Of a stretch of DNA of 14,253 nucleotides, positions 13,135 through 14,253 are shown one piece after another. Below the pieces are notes generated by a model, which was not told where the DNA came from, ran no database searches, and saw only the letters and a program-made list of their open reading frames with translations. Every line of letters starts with the position of its first letter. Position 1 is the first letter of the stretch. The translations under genes and the position numbers were made by a program. Source of the DNA: JASFTV01 sp050050615 (GTDB lineage: Bacteria; Desulfobacterota; DSM-4660; Desulfatiglandales; HGW-15); assembly GCA_050050615.1 (NCBI GenBank), contig JASFTV010000055.1, forward strand, positions 1-14,253, written 5' to 3'.

Positions 13135-13881
13135 ATGAGCAATTGCAAGAGCCGATCAGTCATGAGAATCCTATTTATTGAACTGCTTCTCATCAGCTTC
13201 ATCGCATCAGTTTTCCCTTCCCTGCAGGCATGGGGACAAGCAAAGACCATCAAGATCCCGATTAAAAAACCTGCACCAGCACCCGCTGAGAAGGCCGATA
13301 AAAAGGCTGGAGCCCGACCCACGACAGGTTCACCCGCCCCTTTAGCACAGATCATCCCTGCGCCGAAGAAAGCCGTGGACTTTGAATTTGAAATGAGAAG
13401 GTTGAATAGCTTGGTAAAGCGAAACAATAAAAACGCGGATGCCTTTTTTAACCGAGGTTGGTTGTATGCGTACAAAGGGGCGTTGCAGATGGCCTTCAAG
13501 GACTATACCAAGGCCATAGAGATCAATAAAGAACACAGAGATGCTTACTACAACCGGGGCTTGGTTTCTGTGAGGATGAAAAGGTATGCGCAGGCGGCAA
13601 AAGACTTTTCAGAGGCGATTAGGCTGGAACCCAAGGCTGTGGATGCTTATTGCAATCGAGGCAATGCTCATTTCCAATTGGGCAAAATGAATCTCGCCTT
13701 ACGGGATTACAATGCTGCATTGAGAATAAGTCCTAATGACGCAGATCTTTATTATAATCGCGGCCTTGTACATTCTGCCAGGGGGGACAAGCCAAAAGCG
13801 ATGGTGGATTTCAGGAAGGCTGCGCAAGCAGGTCATGCGAAGGCAAAGGAATATCTACGGCTCTCTCCCTCAAAACCGTAA
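13135..13881 (+). CDS. Exported protein with four TPR repeats
   Basis: The 248-residue protein has a signal peptide (basic SNCKSRSVMR, hydrophobic core about 11-28, likely cleavage after LQAWGQA near residue 36), a flexible linker rich in proline, alanine and lysine (about 37-80), and four consecutive canonical TPRs of 34 residues (101-134, 135-168, 169-202, 203-236), each with a D/A-x-x-Y/F-x-N-R-G opening. Such proteins act as binding scaffolds in the periplasm or on the outer membrane; the partner is unknown. ATG 13135 has GGAG 7 bases upstream, while ATG 13162 would also leave a working signal peptide. It stands alone on the + strand, about 950 bp from the divergent etf operon. It is distinct from the larger TPR protein after secF. 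Confidence 0.88.
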   Translation: MSNCKSRSVMRILFIELLLISFIASVFPSLQAWGQAKTIKIPIKKPAPAPAEKADKKAGARPTTGSPAPLAQIIPAPKKAVDFEFEMRRLNSLVKRNNKNADAFFNRGWLYAYKGALQMAFKDYTKAIEINKEHRDAYYNRGLVSVRMKRYAQAAKDFSEAIRLEPKAVDAYCNRGNAHFQLGKMNLALRDYNAALRISPNDADLYYNRGLVHSARGDKPKAMVDFRKAAQAGHAKAKEYLRLSPSKP

Positions 13882-14058
13882 TACCGACAACCCTTACAAA
13901 AAAAGCTCAACTTGGGAAAGGTGCACCGCAGGGCAACATGCGGCCTTAGCCACGATGGTTTGATCGGTAAAAAGGAGCTGTCTCTGCTCTGGCATACAAG
14001 ATCATAGCAGGATTGCGAATTTCGTGCGATGAGCAGTCTCTTTACGCAATTTGGGGGC
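13882..14058 (+). other. Intergenic segment with small hairpins after the TPR gene
   Basis: Three small hairpins follow each other: CCGCA/TGCGG with an 8-base loop near 13929-13946, CGAT/ATCG near 13963, and GAGC/GCTC near 13976-13990. No T-run follows any of them, so none is a clear terminator. No gene is seen. The segment ends at the second repeat element. Confidence 0.3.
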
Positions 14059-14253
14059 ATCACTGCTGTCCAAAATAAATCGAAAACACACTTCTAAACG
14101 AGCTAAGTGTCTGTATTTACAAGATGCTCCACGGGGCCCAAAATTCAGGTTCCCATGAGCAGCGAGCTGCGAGGCATGGGGGTCTCTTTTCAAAAACGAA
14201 AAGTCGCTGCCCGGTGACCAGCGTAAGGCCACGGGTGAGGCCCCGCAGGGGCG
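14059..14253 (-). repeat. Second copy of the MITE-like element, cut by the window end
   Basis: The reverse complement of this segment aligns without gaps to 3434-3628, with 27 mismatches in 195 bases (about 86% identity). It includes the end with GGACAGCAG and the conserved core CATGGGGGTCTCTTTTC with the following CAAAAACGAAAAG. The match begins at 14059 and still holds at the last base, so the element continues beyond the window. Orientation is opposite to the copy at 3241-3635. No target-site duplication can be judged because the other end is missing. Confidence 0.85.

Noticed and set aside
13918..14000. Words resembling a c-di-GMP (GEMM) riboswitch: CAGGGCAA, later GCCACG, with three small hairpins
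   Set aside because: The spacing between the two words is about half that of the GEMM fold, the GAAA loop and the GACGCAAA stretch are missing, and no target gene follows in the window.
3241..14253. A composite transposon formed by the two inverted repeat copies
   Set aside because: No transposase lies between them, the copies differ at about 14% of positions, and the enclosed genes are core housekeeping genes.

Overview
The window looks like chromosomal DNA of a Desulfobacterota (deltaproteobacterial) anaerobe. This is inferred from the gene order queA-tgt-yajC-secD-secF, a SecF with an extra membrane hairpin, abundant TPR proteins and an etfB-etfA-acyl-CoA dehydrogenase operon. No rRNA, tRNA, CRISPR array, transposase or phage gene is visible, and I did not find a clearly new multi-gene system.

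Layout. Bases 1-270 are non-coding and possibly structured. From 271 to 9121 all genes are on the + strand: a 60-residue DUF2065 membrane protein, queA and tgt (queuosine in tRNA), yajC, secD and secF (protein export), a large membrane-anchored TPR protein, a MutT-type Nudix hydrolase and a small unknown protein. A TTGTTC-N17-TATAAT promoter whose -10 box lies in the loop of an 8-bp palindrome precedes yajC. A ~373-bp MITE-like element separates yajC from secD and is flanked by an 11-bp direct repeat; removing it restores a 42-bp yajC-secD gap.

From 12571 down to 9118 the - strand carries a fatty-acid or other acyl-CoA oxidation operon: a candidate promoter with a palindrome of the FadR/TetR type, a broken remnant of an Fe-S oxidoreductase C-terminus, etfB, etfA, a row of strong hairpins, and an acyl-CoA dehydrogenase. 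The dehydrogenase would pass electrons to EtfAB, and the lost Fe-S protein would plausibly have been the next acceptor. The dehydrogenase ends tail-to-tail against the small + strand gene.

From 12192 to 13134 there is almost 1 kb without an intact gene. It holds the remnant, the regulatory palindrome and a GC-rich palindromic element. An exported four-TPR protein follows (13135-13881). The window closes with a second, oppositely oriented and truncated copy of the MITE-like element (14059-14253), about 86% identical to the first over 195 ungapped bases.

Most notable points: the element family and its insertion into the sec operon, the FadR-like site with the decayed Fe-S gene in front of etfBA, the promoter/operator before yajC, the SecF insertion and the hairpin row between etfA and the dehydrogenase.
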